From: Planctomycetaceae bacterium UBA969
Lineage (GTDB): Bacteria; Planctomycetota; Planctomycetia; Gemmatales; Gemmataceae
Direction: 5' to 3'
Assembly: GCA_002303765.1 (NCBI GenBank)
Contig: DBCB01000269.1
Span: forward strand, 1-20,888
Length of the DNA: 20,888 nt
The notes beneath the pieces were generated by a model, which was given only the letters and a program-made list of their open reading frames with translations, made no database searches and was not told where the DNA came from. The stretch's first letter is position 1; each line of letters starts with the position of its first letter. Shown here in pieces: positions 6,380 through 13,773 of this stretch. The translations under genes were made by a program, and so were the position numbers.

Positions 6380-8750
6380 ATATTGCCTTGCGCAATTTTT
6401 CGCGATAACGAAGTCGATGGATTTTTGCGGTTTCTGCACCTTCAAGCTTCTTCCAAATAAGCACAGTGAATGCAGGCACTAAAATTGGTCTTACAATAAA
6501 AGTGTCAAGCAAAACACCAAATGCCAGCGCAAATCCTATCTGAAACAAGGTGTTTAATCCTGCAAGCATTAGGGTTGCAAATGTTCCCGCCATGATTAGT
6601 CCACACGAGGTAATAGTTCCCCCGGTAAGCGCCAAGGCCTTTCGTGTTCCCTCAACTGCGCCGTGAATCTCTTTTTCTTGAATCATTCGGGTGATTAGGA
6701 AGATGTTATAATCTTCCCCAACAGCCACAAGGATGATAAACAAGAAGAAAGGCACGCGCCAATCAAGTTCTCCTATAGCTCTGCCATCGTACCAGTGAGC
6801 CATCAATGCGGTTGCGCCAAGGGTGACAAAGTAACTGAAAAGAACGGTGACAAGCAGATAGGCTGCAAGCCATGGGCTTCGAACCAGGTAGAGCAATATG
6901 AGGAAGATACCAACGAGAACCATCCAGTTGATTCTAAATCGGTCGGATTCAGTAACGGTGGACATATCCTGTGCAGCAACGGTAAGTCCATAAATTTCAG
7001 CATTAATGACTCTAGATCTGCCAGCAGCGATAGGCAATTGTTCTCTAGCCCAATAACGAAGGCTATCCAAAGTAGGCAGGCTCGCAAGTTCGAAGGGATC
7101 AGTTTTAAGAACAACTTCAAGCCTTGTGATATATTTAAGTTTATTTTTTTCGCGACTTTCGCGATTCACCAAAGTCGCAAGATAGTATTCCCGTGCCACT
7201 CTCATGATCTGGTCATCAACCCCGGCCAACACATTGGACCAGAGCTTTTTAAGGATACCTTGTGCATCTTCGTTAATGCCCTTAGGTTCTTTAACAGGCA
7301 GACCCAGAGGTTGAGTTAAACTTCGGACTTCCGAAACGCCTGAAAGTTTTAGAAACCCCTGACTCAAGTGGCTTAAAAGTCTTTTGCCTTCTTGGTTGTC
7401 CCAAGGCTTATTAGATTCAAGTAGCACAATTACAGGCCCAAGTTCGCCTGGAGTAAAATGTTCTTGTATTGCTTGTAATCCAAGAACGCTTTGGCTTTTT
7501 CTGGAAAGCTCGCCCGTGGTGTTGTAATTGGGCGTTACTTGAAGGCCAATGATTGCAAGGGGAACGAGTGCAACGGTGATAACTGCTAAAGCCCTGATTG
7601 GGTGTGAAACGACCATATCCCCAAAGCGGAACCAAGCAGCGTGTTCTTTTTCCGGAGCTATTGCAACAGGTAGTTTTCCAGGCCAGAATGCCAATTGACC
7701 ACAAAGCCTTAGTAAGGCAGGCGCAAGTGTTAACGATGCGAATAATGCAACTGTTAACCCTAATGCGATTGCAGGCCCGCCACAACGAACCTTGGCAAAC
7801 TCCGCCAGTATCATTAAGCTTAGCCCGCATATTACCGTTCCTGCACTAGCAACAATGGCATGCCCCACATGTTCAACTGCGGCAGCTATTGCTTCCTTGG
7901 GGTTTAACCCATTGCATAATTCTTCACGGTAACGGCTGATGAGAAATAGGCAATAATCAGTCCCTGCACCATAAAGCATCACGATAGCAAATATCTTGCT
8001 GATATTCATCAAGTGAAAACCTTTGATCAAAGTGCAGAGCGCTAATAAATTGAGTGCAATCCAAACGGAAAGAACGATGGTGATTAACGGAATAATTGCC
8101 AACCCAGGGGCCCTGTATACGAATAACAAGGTTACAATCACTAAAAGAATCGTGGCCAGAGTTGTACTATCCAGGCTAGATGCACCAGCGCTTATCAAAT
8201 CTCTACCCACTGCAGCGATACCGGTTACTTTAATTTGAACCGCCCCACCTTCTTTGGTGGGAAAGTGTTCTCTAAATACTTTCTCAGCCTTATCGACGGT
8301 TAAACGAGTTTGGTTAGCCATGAAAGGCGTAGCCAGAAAAACTTGCACCAAGGTACAGGTTTCATCGTTGCTTTTAAGTTTTTTTCCAATTACAGGTTCT
8401 TTTTCGTAAAGGACTTTTCCGATTTGCAGTTCGGGTTCATCCTTGGCTAATTGTTTGATTGAGGTAACGGCTTGATCGAGATAACCGTAATCTTCAGGGG
8501 TGAAAGGGCCTTGTTTTCTTTCAACAAGGAATATGACTTTGCTTGCAAAAATGTCGTTCGGGAAGGCTTCTTCTAAGAGTTTGTACCCGCGGACGCTGTC
8601 GCAACGGGCAGGCAGGAAGCGAATATCATCATCTTGGGAGTTTTTTTCCCAAGAGGGTGCTAGAAATGCTGCGGTAACTCCAAAGAGAATCCACGCAAAA
8701 CAAATCTTCCAAGGGTGGTTGGCGGCCAATTGGCCTAACCAGCGGTACAT
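6378..8750 (-). CDS. MMPL/RND-superfamily membrane transporter
   Basis: MMPL proteins are proton-driven inner-membrane transporters of lipids or hydrophobic molecules, related to RND efflux pumps. The sequence has the expected internal duplication: one N-terminal helix, a soluble loop of about 150 residues, a helical block at about 205-370, a second single helix near 393-412, a second soluble loop, and a second block from about 617 to 775. The signature occurs once per half, as GAGTDYCLFLISRYREEL (near 270) and VGEDYNIFLITR (near 686). The Asp residues of these motifs are the likely proton-relay sites. The ORF opens at TTG 8777, but ATG 8750 fits better: it begins MYRWLGQLAANHPWK, typical of the family, and GGAG lies ten bases upstream. 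That gives 790 residues; positions above count from the TTG. No periplasmic adaptor or outer-membrane partner lies next to it. The substrate cannot be read from the sequence; hopanoid or lipid export is one possibility. Confidence 0.93.
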   Translation of the reverse strand: MYRWLGQLAANHPWKICFAWILFGVTAAFLAPSWEKNSQDDDIRFLPARCDSVRGYKLLEEAFPNDIFASKVIFLVERKQGPFTPEDYGYLDQAVTSIKQLAKDEPELQIGKVLYEKEPVIGKKLKSNDETCTLVQVFLATPFMANQTRLTVDKAEKVFREHFPTKEGGAVQIKVTGIAAVGRDLISAGASSLDSTTLATILLVIVTLLFVYRAPGLAIIPLITIVLSVWIALNLLALCTLIKGFHLMNISKIFAIVMLYGAGTDYCLFLISRYREELCNGLNPKEAIAAAVEHVGHAIVASAGTVICGLSLMILAEFAKVRCGGPAIALGLTVALFASLTLAPALLRLCGQLAFWPGKLPVAIAPEKEHAAWFRFGDMVVSHPIRALAVITVALVPLAIIGLQVTPNYNTTGELSRKSQSVLGLQAIQEHFTPGELGPVIVLLESNKPWDNQEGKRLLSHLSQGFLKLSGVSEVRSLTQPLGLPVKEPKGINEDAQGILKKLWSNVLAGVDDQIMRVAREYYLATLVNRESREKNKLKYITRLEVVLKTDPFELASLPTLDSLRYWAREQLPIAAGRSRVINAEIYGLTVAAQDMSTVTESDRFRINWMVLVGIFLILLYLVRSPWLAAYLLVTVLFSYFVTLGATALMAHWYDGRAIGELDWRVPFFLFIILVAVGEDYNIFLITRMIQEKEIHGAVEGTRKALALTGGTITSCGLIMAGTFATLMLAGLNTLFQIGFALAFGVLLDTFIVRPILVPAFTVLIWKKLEGAETAKIHRLRYREKLRKAI

Positions 8751-8787
8751 TCCCTTGCAACTCCATTGCCAGAGCAAAGTTTCTTCG

Positions 8788-8843
8788 GGTGTAAATCCTT
8801 TTACACCACCACAGTTTTATATCGGCGTGTTAATTTGCCACGC
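8788..8843 (-). promoter_or_regulatory. Candidate MMPL promoter with two inverted repeats
   Basis: On the minus strand a -10-like TATAAA lies at 8816-8821, but I find no good -35. Just downstream of the predicted transcription start (about 8809) is a perfect inverted repeat, GGTGTAAA-N4-TTTACACC (8788-8807). A shorter one, GCGTG-N9-CACGC (8825-8843), lies just upstream of the -10. Either could be the operator of a repressor, as is common for transporter genes, or the first could be a 5' stem-loop of the mRNA. No regulator gene lies beside it. Confidence 0.4.
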
Positions 8844-8952
8844 TTAAGTGAAAAGCAAAGTTTTTACGATAATTGCGAGATAGGCTAGCTGGGTAAAGCG
8901 AACCTATTTTGAACTCTAATTTTTCACTCTTCCTTCATGGCCGATTTGTACT

Positions 8953-9759
8953 TTAAATTGCAAGACCTATCATGGCTGGTTTTTGATAATCCGCCTCTAA
9001 GACTTGAAAGGATACGGGGTTTAGACCATTTCGTGCTATTGAGCCCCTTTTCCCAATATGGGTATGTCCGCTCAATACTTGGCTTAACTTCTTTATTTTA
9101 AGAACTTGCTTACCCAATGTGAGGTTCCCAGCATAGGCATTGGAAAACGCCCAGCCTGATTTATGAATGTCCCGGTGTATTTGTTCTTCTAATATCGGAA
9201 AATGGGTTGCAGCAATGATAGTATGAACCGCAGGATTATTATCCAAAGCGTTTAATTGATCCAAGAACGGGCCCGAAACCCGTAGCGCAAATTCAGGATC
9301 CGACCATTCCCAATCAACTAATAATGCGTCACTATTAAAATTGAATTTTTCCTGGGCAAAGTGCAACTCAGAGTGAGTAATCCCAGAATCTACCGCAGAA
9401 TAATCGTACCAGCCAATGGTACCCGCGATCCCAATGCCATTTTGCACATAAGAACTTCCCTCAAGCCAAGTGCATCCTGAATCCTTGGTGATATTAGGTA
9501 ATTCTTCGAACCATAATTTTTTACTGTCGCTGAATCTTCGTACCCATAAGTCGTGATTTCCAGGGTAAACAAGCAAAGGGCAGGTGAAAGATTTTCGAAA
9601 AAGACGCAAACATTTTTCGAAATCCTGAACTGATTCTCCTAAATCGCCACCCAGAATAAGAACATCTGGGCCAAATTCTGAAATCTCTTTTACTAGGTGT
9701 TCAATCTGCCATAAGGGTGTGATTGGCTGATGTAAGTCTGCGGTGAATGCAATTTTCAT
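8953..9759 (-). CDS. Calcineurin-like metallophosphoesterase
   Basis: This 268-residue protein carries the full metal-ligand set of the calcineurin-like superfamily: TADLH (Asp8, His10), GGDLGE (Asp39), GNHD (67-70), THFPI (His186) and GHTH (231-234). Such enzymes use two metal ions to hydrolyse phosphomono- or diesters, and their substrates range from nucleotides to lipids and nucleic acids, so the target is not predictable from motifs. There is no signal peptide, so it is probably cytoplasmic. ATG 9759 begins three bases after the hisG stop codon, which makes it the last gene of an apt-hisI-hisG operon. A role in nucleotide or phosphoribosyl turnover is a reasonable guess from this position, but only a guess. 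I see no clear terminator in the bases after its stop. Confidence 0.9.
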   Translation of the reverse strand: MKIAFTADLHQPITPLWQIEHLVKEISEFGPDVLILGGDLGESVQDFEKCLRLFRKSFTCPLLVYPGNHDLWVRRFSDSKKLWFEELPNITKDSGCTWLEGSSYVQNGIGIAGTIGWYDYSAVDSGITHSELHFAQEKFNFNSDALLVDWEWSDPEFALRVSGPFLDQLNALDNNPAVHTIIAATHFPILEEQIHRDIHKSGWAFSNAYAGNLTLGKQVLKIKKLSQVLSGHTHIGKRGSIARNGLNPVSFQVLEADYQKPAMIGLAI

Positions 9760-9762
9760 GTT

Positions 9763-10644
9763 TTATTCGATGATTTTGTTAAGTGGGTATTCCACAATTC
9801 CTTTGGCCCCTGCCAAGCTTAATTTTGGAATTATATGTCTAACAACGCTTTCATCTAGGATGGTGTTTAATGCGACCCAAGAAGGATCTGAGAGAGAAGA
9901 AATAGTGGGTTTTTGCAGAGCTGGCAATATTTTTAATACCTCTTCTAGGGAACTCTGAGGCACATTCATCATCAATCCGACTTTGCCCTCTGCTGCCAAA
10001 GCGCCCTTCAGCATTAGCACCATGTCGTCCATTTTCTTGCGTTTCCAAGAATCCTCGTGAGCAGCTTTATTTGCAATGAATCGGGTCGTACTTTCGAGAA
10101 GTTCTGCAACAATCCGTAACTGGTTGGCCCTTAATGAGCTTCCCGTTTCAGTTACATCGACGATTGCATCAGCGAATCTTGGAGGTTTGACTTCCGTTGC
10201 GCCCCAACTAAATTCCACGTGAGCTTCGACCTTGTGGCTTGCAAGCCAACGGTTGGTGATATTGACCACCTCGGTTGCAATGCGTTTGCCTTTAAGGTCT
10301 GAGATGTTTTTGATTTCAGAATTTTCCGGCACAGCTAAAACCCATCGGACGGGTCTCTTACTAACTTTGCTGAAAACCAGTTCCGTCATGATTGTAACAT
10401 CAGCTTGGCTTTCTTGAACCCAATCAAAACCGGTAAGGCCACAGTCAAGCGAGCCATTTTCGACATAGCGGGGCATCTCTTGTGCCCTGATCAAGGTGCA
10501 ATGAATTTCAGGGTCATCAATCGAGGGGTAATAACTTCTGGACTGAAAAGTTAGTTTATATCCAGCTTTACGGAATAAGTCGCCCGTGGCTTCCTGCAAA
10601 CTACCAGCAGGAATTCCCACGCGTAAAATCTTAGGGTTGCTCAT
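9763..10644 (-). CDS. hisG: ATP phosphoribosyltransferase, long form
   Basis: HisG catalyses the first step of histidine synthesis: ATP plus PRPP gives phosphoribosyl-ATP and pyrophosphate. The 293-residue length and the C-terminal regulatory domain (about 218-292) mark the long, HisZ-independent form, which is normally feedback-inhibited by histidine. Visible features are LRVGIPAGSL at the N-terminus, the ENGSLDCGLTGFDWV segment (62-76), and the PRPP-loop region DAIVDVTETGSSLRAN (159-174). The ATG overlaps the hisI stop in an ATGA arrangement, pointing to translational coupling; the gene is followed by the phosphoesterase after three bases. It is complete with no missing motif. Other his genes except hisI are absent from the window, so the pathway is scattered or continues elsewhere. 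Confidence 0.97.
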   Translation of the reverse strand: MSNPKILRVGIPAGSLQEATGDLFRKAGYKLTFQSRSYYPSIDDPEIHCTLIRAQEMPRYVENGSLDCGLTGFDWVQESQADVTIMTELVFSKVSKRPVRWVLAVPENSEIKNISDLKGKRIATEVVNITNRWLASHKVEAHVEFSWGATEVKPPRFADAIVDVTETGSSLRANQLRIVAELLESTTRFIANKAAHEDSWKRKKMDDMVLMLKGALAAEGKVGLMMNVPQSSLEEVLKILPALQKPTISSLSDPSWVALNTILDESVVRHIIPKLSLAGAKGIVEYPLNKIIE

Positions 10645-11018
10645 TTCTTATACACCTTTGAAGGGTCAAAGATTCTGGATCCAATAACTTCGGTCTTACC
10701 ATCGTTTAATTTACGAAAAAAGCAGGAAGAAAACCCTTCATGGCATGCAGCCCCGCCAATTTGTTCAACTTTAACCAGTACTGTATCTGCATCACAATCG
10801 ATAAAAAGTTCTCTGACGATCTGGAAATGCCCGCTTTCCTCGCCTTTACGCCAAAGTTTATTTCTGCTTCTACTGAAATAAACAGCTTTCCCGGTTTTCA
10901 GGGTTTCATTAAAAGCCTCTTCATTCATGTAGGCAAGCATTAAAACTTCACCAGTTTTGGCATCTTGTGCAATCGCAGGAATCAAACCACCGGTCTTGGA
11001 AAAATCTAACATGTTCAT
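10641..11018 (-). CDS. hisI: Phosphoribosyl-AMP cyclohydrolase
   Basis: HisI opens the purine ring of phosphoribosyl-AMP, the third step of histidine synthesis. The 125-residue protein has the family's LWRKGEESGH (55-64), the metal-binding DCDAD (74-78), and the Cys pair in ACHEG...SCF (Cys92, Cys99), which with Cys75 provide the expected zinc ligands. It lacks a fused HisE (phosphoribosyl-ATP pyrophosphatase) domain, so HisE must be encoded elsewhere. Two starts are possible, ATG 11018 and ATG 11012; the weak AGAG at the right distance favours 11012, giving MLDFSKTGGL, a common HisI opening. It lies 17 bases after apt and overlaps hisG by four bases. Confidence 0.96.
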   Translation of the reverse strand: MNMLDFSKTGGLIPAIAQDAKTGEVLMLAYMNEEAFNETLKTGKAVYFSRSRNKLWRKGEESGHFQIVRELFIDCDADTVLVKVEQIGGAACHEGFSSCFFRKLNDGKTEVIGSRIFDPSKVYKK

Positions 11019-11035
11019 TCTCTAAGCAAAATTTA

Positions 11036-11548
11036 TTAGTAAGTAACAAGACTAAAGTATTCGTATCCTTGGAGCTGATCTTTTCCCTTTAAAAAACTTA
11101 ATTCTATTAAAAAGGCGCATGCTGCAACGTTCCCGCCCGCTTTTTTCACTAATTCGCATGCAGCCTTCATGGTCCCGCCAGTAGCCAAAACATCATCAAT
11201 GAGCAATATATTATCGCCTGGTTTAACCGCATCGGTGTGCATATGCAATTCCGCACTGCCATATTCCAGATCGTAGCGTAAAGAATGGGTTTTATAAGGT
11301 AATTTTCCTGGTTTTCGTAAAAGAATCAAAGGTTTTTTTAATTGTAGTGCCAAGGGTGCAGCGAATAAGAAGCCTCGAGCTTCTGCCGCAGCAATTGCAT
11401 CAATTTTGACTGATTTTACTAATTCCTGAAGGCTGTTGATCGAAGATTGAAATGCATTCGGGTCGCTTAATAAAGGCGTGATATCCTTAAACATAATTCC
11501 CGGTTTGGGAAAATCAGGGATATCGCGAATGAAAGATTCAAGTTTCAT
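11036..11548 (-). CDS. apt: Adenine phosphoribosyltransferase
   Basis: Apt salvages adenine: adenine plus PRPP gives AMP and pyrophosphate in the cytoplasm. The family pattern is clear: IRDIPDFPKPGIMFKDITPL at the start, AAEARGF (54-60), RKPGKLP (78-84), and the PRPP-binding LLIDDVLATGGT (115-126). The ORF can be extended to 11602, but ATG 11548 gives the typical 170-residue protein and is preceded by GGAG nine bases upstream. It is the first gene of the apt-hisI-hisG-phosphoesterase operon. Pairing salvage of adenine with histidine synthesis makes metabolic sense, since both draw on PRPP and HisG consumes ATP, but joint regulation is an inference. Confidence 0.97.
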   Translation of the reverse strand: MKLESFIRDIPDFPKPGIMFKDITPLLSDPNAFQSSINSLQELVKSVKIDAIAAAEARGFLFAAPLALQLKKPLILLRKPGKLPYKTHSLRYDLEYGSAELHMHTDAVKPGDNILLIDDVLATGGTMKAACELVKKAGGNVAACAFLIELSFLKGKDQLQGYEYFSLVTY

Positions 11549-11564
11549 CAAAAGGCGCTCCAAA

Positions 11565-11570
11565 ATTATA
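11565..11570 (-). promoter_or_regulatory. Consensus -10 box of the apt-his operon
   Basis: A perfect TATAAT lies on the minus strand 16 bases before the apt ATG. The hexamer 17 bases further upstream (AGGACG) is a poor -35, so an activator may be needed or the match may be fortuitous. If used, the mRNA would start near 11558, at or inside the GGAG ribosome-binding site, leaving a leader of about ten bases. Confidence 0.35.
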
Positions 11571-11612
11571 GAATGATTATTAAAACCCGTCCTACTTGTC
11601 ATAAAGGCAATT

Positions 11613-12098
11613 ATGTCGATAAATGTCCGAAAGGCGAATCAAAAAGATGTAGTTTCCATTGTTAAAATGAACAAAGCTTTGGCTTTGGAAACAGAATTAC
11701 TGATTCTTGACGATCAAGTTGTTTCCTTGGGCGTTGCCAATTGCCTCAATGATTCTGCCAAAGGTTCTTATTTTCTAGCTGAATATGAAGGTTCGATCAT
11801 CGGACAGGTGATGTTTACTTTTGAGTGGAGTGACTGGCGCAATGGTTGGATTTGGTGGATTCAAAGTGTTTATGTAGAGCCTAGTTTTCGGGGAAAGGGT
11901 GTTTTTAAATCTTTATTCAATCATGTTGAAATGTTAGCTTTGGCTAAATTGGATGTTGTTGCAATAAGGCTTTATGTTGAAATTCATAATTTGATTGCCA
12001 AAGAAGTTTATCAAAAAGTAGGAATGCACCATGCAGGGTATGAGGTTTTTCAGAAGAAGTGCAGGCCCCAAACCGATTCGAAAACAAATAATTCATGA
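11613..12098 (+). CDS. GNAT-family N-acetyltransferase
   Basis: GNAT enzymes move an acetyl group from acetyl-CoA to an amine on a small molecule or protein. The 161-residue product has the standard layout: an N-terminal strand (INVRKANQKDV), a central WIWWIQSVYVEPSFRGKGVF in which RGKGVF (93-98) is the acetyl-CoA pyrophosphate-binding loop of motif A, and a C-terminal VYQKVGMHHAGYEVFQK segment typical of the fold. The substrate is unknown. ATG 11613 is preceded by AAAGG (11603-11607). Its stop overlaps the start of the next gene by four bases (ATGA), so it is probably translated together with the EamA transporter. It is divergent from apt; the 64-base gap must hold the control regions of both. 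Confidence 0.92.
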   Translation: MSINVRKANQKDVVSIVKMNKALALETELLILDDQVVSLGVANCLNDSAKGSYFLAEYEGSIIGQVMFTFEWSDWRNGWIWWIQSVYVEPSFRGKGVFKSLFNHVEMLALAKLDVVAIRLYVEIHNLIAKEVYQKVGMHHAGYEVFQKKCRPQTDSKTNNS

Positions 12099-13000
12099 CA
12101 AATAAGCAAATAGAATCAGAGTCCTCGGCTGGATTGTCGAAGGCTAGAGCCTTATTGATCATTGCGTCGATTCTTTGGAGCACTAGTGGTTTTTTTACGA
12201 GATGGTTGCAAACCACTTTTGAAAACGATGCTGGCCCTGAGATTCATCCTTTGCAAATGGCATTCTTTCGCGTGTTATTTGCATCCCTAGGTATCAGCCT
12301 TTTTGTGCGCTTAAAAGATGTTAGATTTGCAAAGGGCATGGTATTTACATCCATTTCATTTGCAATCATGAATGCCTTGTTTGTAACCGCTCTTGCCATG
12401 GGGTCTGCTGCAAATGCCATTTTACTTCAGTACACATCGCTTATTTGGTGTGTTCTTTTTTCGATATTCCTGCTGAAAGAAAAGCCTGATCTAAGAGCTA
12501 TCCAAGCTGTATTTCCAGCTTTGGTTGGCATCATGATAATTGTGATAGGTGGTTGGCATGCGGGGGAGGGCGTGGTAATTTTGATCGCACTTGGTAGCGG
12601 CTTAACCTATGCCTTTGTTCTAACTGGTATTCGCTCTCTGCATGATGTTTCGCCTGCATGGATCACTTTTTGTAATCTCCTTGTTGCGGCTTTGGTTTTA
12701 ATGCCATTCGTAATGACGATGCCGTTTCCAACTATGAATCAATTGCTCATACTTTTTATGTTCGGTGTCTTTCAGTTAGGCCTGCCTTATTTGATGACCG
12801 CTAAAAGTTTAAAAATCATAAGCCCTCAAGAAGCTGGAATTCTGACATTATTGGAACCTGTGCTTAGCCCGGTTTGGGCTTATTTGATCGCACCGGAGAA
12901 AGATGCACCTTCAATAAGTACTTGGATGGGTGGCGGGTTACTGCTTGCAGCTTTATTTTGGCGATACTATCCCCTTAAAAAGAAACCCGATGTGTTTTGA
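12095..13000 (+). CDS. EamA/DMT-family transporter
   Basis: This is a 301-residue inner-membrane protein with about ten hydrophobic helices in two EamA repeats, the build of the drug/metabolite transporter superfamily. The N-terminal repeat shows IASILWSTSGFFTRWL, and the C-terminal one holds SPQEAGILTLLEPVLSPVWAY, a segment often seen in EamA proteins. These permeases export amino acids, cofactors or metabolites, and the substrate is not readable here. ATG 12095 lies within the last codons of the acetyltransferase gene, so the two may act as a pair, for example modifying and exporting the same compound. That functional link is inferred only from the coupling. No hairpin terminator is visible after the stop. 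Confidence 0.92.
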   Translation: MTNKQIESESSAGLSKARALLIIASILWSTSGFFTRWLQTTFENDAGPEIHPLQMAFFRVLFASLGISLFVRLKDVRFAKGMVFTSISFAIMNALFVTALAMGSAANAILLQYTSLIWCVLFSIFLLKEKPDLRAIQAVFPALVGIMIIVIGGWHAGEGVVILIALGSGLTYAFVLTGIRSLHDVSPAWITFCNLLVAALVLMPFVMTMPFPTMNQLLILFMFGVFQLGLPYLMTAKSLKIISPQEAGILTLLEPVLSPVWAYLIAPEKDAPSISTWMGGGLLLAALFWRYYPLKKKPDVF

Positions 13001-13018
13001 ATCTTTGAGTCTTTTTCT

Positions 13019-13047
13019 TTTTCAACCGTAACAAGATAAGTTAGAAT
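13019..13047 (+). promoter_or_regulatory. Candidate promoter of the DUF1080 gene
   Basis: TTTTCA (13019-13024) and TAGAAT (13042-13047) are 17 bases apart, matching the sigma-70 consensus at 4 and 5 of 6 positions. Transcription would begin near 13054, leaving a leader of about 34 bases that carries AGAGGA before the ATG at 13088. Confidence 0.4.
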
Positions 13048-13087
13048 AAATTTTTGAGTCGCTTTTTTTTCTTAAGAGGATCTTCTG

Positions 13088-13711
13088 ATGAATCAGTTTA
13101 CAATTTTCCGTTTGTTTTTCACAGCTTTGATTTCTGCCGTTCTTTTGCATAGCACTTTAGTAGCTGCTGATGCGAAAGATGAAAAATGGGTTTCCCTTTT
13201 TAATGGCAAAGATTTAACCGGTTGGAAAACCCACCCTGATGATAAAGCCAAATGGGAAGTTGTTGACGGTATGATCGTTGGCACCGGAAAAGCTGGGCAC
13301 CTTTTTAGCGAAAAAGGCGACTACAAGAATTTCAAGTATAAATTAGAAGTTTCCATCAGCGATAAAGGTAATAGCGGACAATATTTTCGAACCAAATTTG
13401 GCAAAGCATTCCCTAAAGGATTGGAAGCACAAATTAACAGTTCAGGTGGCGATAAGGTGCGCACTGGTAGCCTTTATAATGTTAAAGATTGCCTTATTTA
13501 TGAGCAACTTGTAAAGCCTGATACTTTCTTTACCCAAGAAGTCTTGGCGGATGGCGATCATGTTGTAATCAAGGTTAATGGTAAAATTACTGTCGACACC
13601 AAGTTGACTGGGGATAATCTCAAATTGGTTGAAGGCCATTTTGCGATTCAGCAGCATGATCCAGGTTCGACCGTGAAAATCAAAAAGATTGAAGTAATTG
13701 AACTGCCTTAA
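13088..13711 (+). CDS. Secreted DUF1080 (3-keto-disaccharide hydrolase-like) protein
   Basis: The 207-residue product begins with a clear signal peptide (hydrophobic core about 8-24, likely cleavage after VAA near residue 27), so it is exported. The rest is one DUF1080 domain, now named 3-keto-disaccharide hydrolase, with the signature WVSLFNGKDLTGWKT (34-48), then WEVVDGMIVGTG, GNSGQYFR and the closing HDPGSTVKIKKIEVIEL. The fold is a concanavalin-like jellyroll found in large numbers in planctomycetes, where it is linked to carbohydrate breakdown; some members hydrolyse 3-keto-glycosides. The actual substrate here is unknown. AGAGGA lies seven bases before ATG 13088. The gene has its own predicted promoter and terminator, so it is probably monocistronic. 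Confidence 0.92.
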   Translation: MNQFTIFRLFFTALISAVLLHSTLVAADAKDEKWVSLFNGKDLTGWKTHPDDKAKWEVVDGMIVGTGKAGHLFSEKGDYKNFKYKLEVSISDKGNSGQYFRTKFGKAFPKGLEAQINSSGGDKVRTGSLYNVKDCLIYEQLVKPDTFFTQEVLADGDHVVIKVNGKITVDTKLTGDNLKLVEGHFAIQQHDPGSTVKIKKIEVIELP

Positions 13712-13737
13712 TCGAATCGTATAAAAAATTTAGATAG

Positions 13738-13773
13738 ATCCCTCGATTGTTTATGCAGTCGGGGGATTTTTTT
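13738..13773 (+). terminator. Intrinsic terminator of the DUF1080 gene
   Basis: ATCCCTCGATTG (13738-13749) pairs with CAGTCGGGGGAT (13756-13767) to give a 12-bp stem with two G.T pairs and a six-base loop, followed by a seven-T tract (13767-13773). The last two T plus A 13774 form the stop codon of the convergent Lpt-like gene. An A tract lies upstream but not next to the stem, so termination in the opposite direction is less certain. Confidence 0.9.

Noticed and set aside
6795..7319. Open reading frame of 174 codons opposite the MMPL gene
   Set aside because: It lies wholly antisense to a well-supported MMPL coding region, has no recognisable domain and no ribosome-binding site of note; it is a by-product of the real gene's codon pattern.
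7417..7830. 137-codon frame on the same strand as MMPL, in another phase
   Set aside because: It is inside the first helical block of MMPL, which reads through without interruption; its product has an odd Cys/Arg/Thr-rich composition and no family resemblance.
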